Assembly: GCA_963513935.1 (NCBI GenBank)
Contig: OY740765.1
Coordinates: 78,341,054 to 78,405,053, forward strand
Origin: Aphrophora alni
Lineage: Eukaryota > Arthropoda > Insecta > Hemiptera > Aphrophoridae
DNA: 64,000 bases
Direction of reading: 5' to 3'
Position numbers and translations under genes: made by a program. The notes beneath the pieces are model-generated. The model saw only the letters and a program-made list of their open reading frames with translations. It had not been told where the DNA came from and searched no databases. Of this stretch, positions 59,658-64,000 are shown piece by piece; within the stretch, counting starts at the first letter, position 1, and each line of letters begins with the position of its first letter.

Positions 59658-59916
59658 TCCGTTTTTAGTAGTATTTTATTTTATTTTTGTAGTATTTTAC
59701 ATACAGCATGTAAAATTAAGACCATGTTTGAATGTAATGATTTAAACTCGTTTTGATCAAAATCTATTAATGTCATTTAATGTCATCAAGACTATTAATT
59801 TTTTATCGCTTCAAAATATTTTGTTATATTTACTTACATGCAAATAAAAAGTAGTTTTATTATTGTAAAGTGGAGATTTCATGAACTTTTATAATCTGTC
59901 CGTAAGTACATCACGA

Positions 59917-59957
59917 TTTGTCCCTAGGTACATCCGACTGATGTACTTAGGGACAAA
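59917..59957. repeat. 17-bp-arm hairpin
   Basis: TTTGTCCCTAGGTACAT, a CCGACTG loop, then ATGTACTTAGGGACAAA; 16 of 17 arm positions pair. A direct partial copy (TGTCCGTAAGTACATC) lies just upstream near 59898. Confidence 0.8.
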
Positions 59958-60260
59958 ATAAATAAAAAATTAATGTTGATTTTTATTCCATTTTCTGTAA
60001 CACTGAAATATCAAGGATTTTTATAGTGTATTGTGAAGTGTTAATTATTGTATGAAACACTTTTTTGAGTGAAAACTCCTTACCGTAAAAAAAAATTCAA
60101 ATTAAAAATAATATATATGACACAATAGTTAATCTTTTATTAGGCCTATTCAATTACCTACAATCTATACAAATAAAAAGTACAAGGTGTAAATAGCGCT
60201 AGTGTGATTTAACATTCATTACATGTAATGTGTTGTTATTTATTTTTTCTCTCTCAACAG

Positions 60261-61135
60261 GCAGCGATTGTTGTTCATCGGACAAGAAAGGTCCTTTTCA
60301 TGGCAGTGAAAAACAAGTACTGTACACCTTGTGCTCGTGCCAGTACACTTGAACTGACGCCGAAAAACCACACATGATACAAAAATTGGGGCAACAATCA
60401 AAGCTCTTCGAGCATGGAACCGGCTATTATTGCTGACGGATTTCTCAGAAGCGAAGAGATGTACGGCATTAAATATGCTTGTTTGATAGCTGATGGCGAC
60501 AGCAGTGTGTATAAACAAATTCTTGAAACCAGGCCGTACAAATCAATAACTGTTGAGAAGATTGAATGCAAAAATCACCTGCTGCGAAATTTTTGTACTA
60601 GAATATGTCAAATTGCTGCCACATCTACCCGCAACAAGAACACGGTGTACCTCAGGAAAAGATTGGTGAAAACATCCTTCGGTGCAGAGTAGCTGTCTCA
60701 AAAGTGACCGAGTAGCGGCTTAGTCAAGACATCACCGATTCCGAGCGAATTCAACAACTGAGATTGGACATCTTAAACATACCAAGTCATGTTTTCGGTG
60801 AACACAAAAATTGTATATCGAGGGGATACTTTTGTGAGCTTCAACCACAAACACCAACTTCCCAAACAAACCTGGTTCCTGCCCTCATTGACTTCAGCTT
60901 GTACCAGCAAGTTTCTGACGTGGTACGCGATCTTAGCAGACACTGTCGCAGCCTCATTGCTAATGTCACTAGCAATACCGTGGAACACTACAACTCTATT
61001 GTGACTAAGTTTATTGGTGGGAAGAGGATAAACTTTGCTTTACTGGGATCGTACCAGGGACGGTGCTCTGCAGCAGTGATCCAGCATAACTCTGGAAACG
61101 CCCATTACACACTTCATAAAAAAATATATAATTGA
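60261..61135 (+). pseudogene. Mutator-like transposase (RNase H-fold) domain
   Basis: A strong splice-acceptor-like sequence (TTTTTTCTCTCTCAACAG) precedes coding text starting at 60261 (VHRTRKVLFMAVKNKYC). It passes one in-frame stop (60375-60377) and continues through 60414-60692, with EPAIIADGFLRSEEMYG, LIADGDSSVYKQI (second acidic site) and VEKIECKNHLLRNFC, whose C-x2-H is a Mutator signature. After a frameshift, 60764-61135 has IPSHVFGEHKNC and NTVEHYNSIVTKFIGGKRIN, with the likely third catalytic Glu. It matches the arthropod Mutator-like transposase domain. The region then runs, through further breaks, into the YqaJ-like part, so both probably belonged to one protein. Confidence 0.75.
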
Positions 61136-61398
61136 AGCCCGGGGTTTTTTTGTAAAAGACACAGGACTTAAATGAAAGAGAAAAGTAGAAAAGCAAAGAA
61201 GTAGGAAGAGATGCAAGAAGTCCTTGTTTTCCAACACAGCAGCAGGCGACCCCAACTACGGCTCAACAGCTCAACGACCAGATCTTGATGACCTCACGAT
61301 GGCTGCAAAACCGAAGAGTTCCTAACCAATCTAAAAAAAACAACTGTAGAGATTATTAAAATTGAAAGGGAAACAATCGACCAAAGTGACAGCGGACA

Positions 61399-62149
61399 AT
61401 GGCTGGAAACCTTCTTACTGCCTCAAACTTCGGTCCCGTGTGCAAAATGAAAGCCACAACTGGATGTGAATCTCTAGTCAAACAGTTTTTGTACACCTCC
61501 TTTGACTGTGCGTTCATGGCTTACGGGTGGAAATATGAAGAGACGGCCAGACAACAAGCAAGTGCCGAACTAGGAAAGACCATCCAACCATGCGGCCTCT
61601 TCATTGATGGAGACCAGCCATTTTTAGGTGCATCTCCTAAATGGGCTTATATGGGCATTTTAAGATGGGCTTATAGATGATGACGACCTAAACGAGATAA
61701 AGTGTCCTTCATCAGCGAAAAATATGACACCCGATGAAGCTATTGAAGCAAAGAAAGTGACCTGCTGGACATTGGACAAAAGTGGTAAAATTGGACCCTT
61801 TAATAACAATCGTATATTTTATTTCCAAATGCAAGGACAGCTCCACATTACTAAACACCAATACTGCCAGTTTGTTCTTTGGACTCCAAAAGGATTGAAA
61901 TTGGAGCGCATTGTCAAAGGTGATGAATTTTGGGACAAAAACATGTCAGCAAAACTCAACAGGTTTTATTTAAATTGTATATTGCCGGAACTCATCGATC
62001 CTCGTCATAATCGGTCAATGCCGATTAGAAACCCGACCTACATCACAGAAGCCAGGAAAAAACTAGTAGAGCGAAAGGGTACAAGGGAACACTTGAAAGT
62101 CAACACCAACACACGGACTGGAGTTGGAAGCGCAGCAGGCAGCACATGA
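61399..62149 (+). pseudogene. YqaJ-type PD-(D/E)XK nuclease domain
   Basis: 61399-61680 reads LLTASNFGPVCKMKATTGCE, later YEETARQQASAELGKTIQPC and PFLGASP. 61724-62149 continues with TPDEAIEAKKVTCWTLDKSG, FQMQGQLHITKHQYCQFVLW, TPKGLKLERI and LPELIDPRHNRSMPI. Between them, in the second frame, NEIKCP (61694 on) is the E-x-K catalytic pair. After GASP, 25 extra bases (61639-61663) shift the frame; they contain a copy of the flanking ATGGGCTTATA. This disrupts the active-site Asp region of the lambda-exonuclease-like fold. YqaJ proteins are 5'-3' exonucleases of recombination systems. Position and text suggest a fusion to the Mutator transposase. Confidence 0.85.
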
Positions 62150-62213
62150 GCACATCGTCGGGGAGCAGAACAGCAGCAGCAGTGCAGAGACGGCTTGCTT
62201 GGCAGCCAGTGCT

Positions 62214-62232
62214 TAACCTAACCTAACCTAAC
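62214..62232. repeat. Short (CCTAA)n run
   Basis: Three to four CCTAA units, the complement of the insect telomere repeat TTAGG, just after the YqaJ-like ORF. A related GGTTAGG run is inside the MITE near 34160. Too short to be a telomere. Confidence 0.8.
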
Positions 62233-62439
62233 TTTTTTCTTCTTTTGCAGCTATAACATTAGCATCTTCCTCTTCCCCAAATTCTATGTAATATTTATAT
62301 GTATGTACCTTTAATAATAACTCTAGAATTTTGTCTGTGCATTGTTCGGTATTTATGCCCATGCTTTCTGTATGTTGCTAATAGTTTTCTTCTGTTGCAG
62401 CTTGATTTATTTATGTAATATGTATATGTTTGTGCCTCT

Positions 62440-62640
62440 AAAGACTTTTCTGTTCTAGTGAAGTAACAGTTTGCTTCTTGCAGCCATTAGGGAGTTCCCT
62501 AGATGCTGCAATCGCTCTCCCTAGTGCATGTCCGTGGGGGAGAGTGGAGTTATTTTTACTGAGTATGCCCTTCGGGGAGAGTCCCACAGTATCTCTCAGG
62601 AGAGAGATCTGTATAAGTATGCATTTTTCCTCCCTAACAA
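62440..62640. other. GC-richer unassigned block
   Basis: Contains CTCTCCCTAGTGCATGTCCG, GGGGGAGAGTGGAG and CAGGAGAGAGATCTGTATAA. The 128-codon minus-strand open frame over it shows no family features. It may be the untranslated end of the Mutator-like element. Confidence 0.3.
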
Positions 62641-62794
62641 AAAAAAGGAACACTTGAAAATATCCACAACGATGAGATGTGGTCCAACCCAAGAATAAGA
62701 CTCCAGTGTAAAGATCATTAAGACTATAATGTAATTGACAATAAAAATTGGCAGTTATAGAGACTGCCGATAGAAGTGAAAACTTAGAACTTTT

Positions 62795-63215
62795 AGTATT
62801 AAAATTTGAAAAAAGTTCGTGCAATCTTTTTGCATTTATTATTATTTTGATTATATATTATGGGAGTTTGAAAAAGTTAGTGCAATATTTATCGTAGATT
62901 TTTAGTTTTAATATATATGGCTATGCGAGAAAGTTTGTGCAATATTACTGCATTGATTACTAGTTTAACTATTTATGGGAGTCTGAGAAAGTTAGTGCAA
63001 TATTTGTCGTAGATTTTTGTTTTAATATATGTGAGAACGTTTGTACAATAATTCTGCATTGATTACTAGTTTGACTATGTATGGGAGTTTGAGAAAGTTA
63101 GAGCAATATTTTTCGTAGATTTTTAGTTTTAATATATATGGGTATGTGAGAAAGTTTGTGCAATATATTTGAATTGATTATAAGTTTGACTATGTATGGA
63201 GACTGAAACGTTATA
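62795..63215. repeat. Tandem array, ~112-bp period with ~57-bp half-units
   Basis: ATGGGAGT(T/C)TGAGAAAGTTA anchors occur at 62860, 62975, 63081 and 63195 (spacings 115, 106 and 114). Between them lies a related half-unit TGTGAGAAAGTTTGTGCAAT, so each period consists of two diverged copies of one shorter repeat (GAGAAAGTTNGTGCAATATT). Confidence 0.9.
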
Positions 63216-63721
63216 AAATATATTTAATAATTGAACTTTTACTTTAATAAAAATAGTAGATTATTTAAATACACAGCATAACAGTTGTACATATTCTGTT
63301 ATTATTATTATTGTGACGATTTTTCTTTTCACCACATCGATTTAAACAGCACCAAAGAAATTGCCTGCCGGGCATAAAAAAGTATTCACTTCAAAAAATA
63401 TCCTTGTTCTTAATAATTGTCTTTCGTTTAATTTTCCTATTACATTACCCTGGTGAGCGGGGAAAGGTGTAACATTGTTCACATGTATAGTTTATTAAAT
63501 TAATTGTACTGAGATCCGGTAGGCCTATACTGTATATATATATTTCATATTTATTTGGTTATGTCATGTTCAATTTTAATTACTTTTTTCAATACAATTT
63601 TTTCCAATACAATCTTTTCTTACAATAGCCTCATCTGTAATATTTCCTCATCATACCCTCAAAAATAAAATACAATATTTTATTGGTGATCATTTTAAAC
63701 GTGTTGTTGAAATACACTACA

Positions 63722-63857
63722 TAAAACACTAAGATAACGTCAAAACAACACTTTTATTATACACACTTGAGTCAAATGTACCTGTTTAATGAAATACATT
63801 TTATTAAAATGTGTACCTATAATAAAAGTGTTGTTTTGACCTTGGTTTAGTGTCTTA
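63722..63857. repeat. Short inverted-repeat element, 136 bp
   Basis: TAAAACACTAAGATAACGTC then AAAACAACACTTTTATTATA (63722-63767) matches the reverse complement of 63811-63857 (TAAGACACTAAACCAAGGTC then AAAACAACACTTTTATTATA). The spacer is about 43 bp. Likely a miniature fold-back element. Confidence 0.8.
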
Positions 63858-64000
63858 TTGCAACCAAAATGTTGTAACAAAATTTGAATACATATGTCAT
63901 AAAGTAATTACAAGTAAAACTTTTAAACAACTTTGATATTACAAAACATTATAAATAAGGTACAATGAAAAATAATATCAGACGAATCGCTTGTTTGAGT

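Noticed and set aside
62214..62232. Internal telomere from the CCTAA run
   Set aside because: Only three to four units; transposon tails often have such runs.
62438..62824. Minus-strand 128-codon open frame
   Set aside because: Low-complexity composition, no recognisable domain, and it overlaps the likely tail of the Mutator-like element.

Overview
The window reads as intron- and repeat-rich, AT-rich animal nuclear DNA, most likely from an insect. Evidence: two intact, correctly spliced exons of a filamin gene (the cheerio/FLNA family); short CCTAA-type runs like the insect telomere repeat; and a mixture of piggyBac, hAT, Mutator, Gypsy, LINE, Penelope and tRNA-SINE remnants typical of large insect genomes. 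There is no prokaryotic gene organisation. The order (for example Hemiptera) cannot be fixed from this sequence alone.

Layout. 0-5.7 kb: a badly decayed Ty3/Gypsy retrotransposon on the + strand (gag, protease, RT, RNase H, integrase), preceded by an ~80-bp tandem array. Directly after the integrase lies a frame-broken Ulp1/SENP-type (C48) cysteine-protease domain. 7-9 kb: a long CA microsatellite and diverged repeats. 10.6-12.3 kb: a hAT element with perfect 13-bp TIRs and a perfect 8-bp TSD. 12.4-15.2 kb: a minus-strand RTE-like LINE. 16.5-16.7 kb: a possible first coding exon next to a DRE motif. 17.2-18.0, 24.6-25.35, 42.7-43.4 and 62.8-63.2 kb: four unrelated minisatellite-like arrays with periods of about 110, 48, 155 and 112 bp. 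22.8-24.05 kb: a 1.25-kb near-complete imperfect palindrome. 31-41 kb: Jockey-like and other LINE scraps, a tandem duplication, two hairpin MITEs, two tRNA-derived SINEs, and a Penelope GIY-YIG remnant with a hammerhead-like fold. 45.4-55.0 kb: three different piggyBac elements. 59.5-62.2 kb: a BED zinc-finger ORF, then a Mutator-type transposase joined to a YqaJ-type nuclease.

The one gene identified with confidence is filamin, on the minus strand. Its penultimate exon is 58317-58114 and its last coding exon is 53253-53069; they join in phase across a 4.86-kb intron that holds a piggyBac MITE-like element. The filamin stop codon and poly(A) signal lie just beside the end of another piggyBac. 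Nearly everything else is transposon debris. The most unusual coding associations are the C48 protease behind a Gypsy integrase and the YqaJ nuclease attached to a Mutator transposase. Both copies here are inactive.
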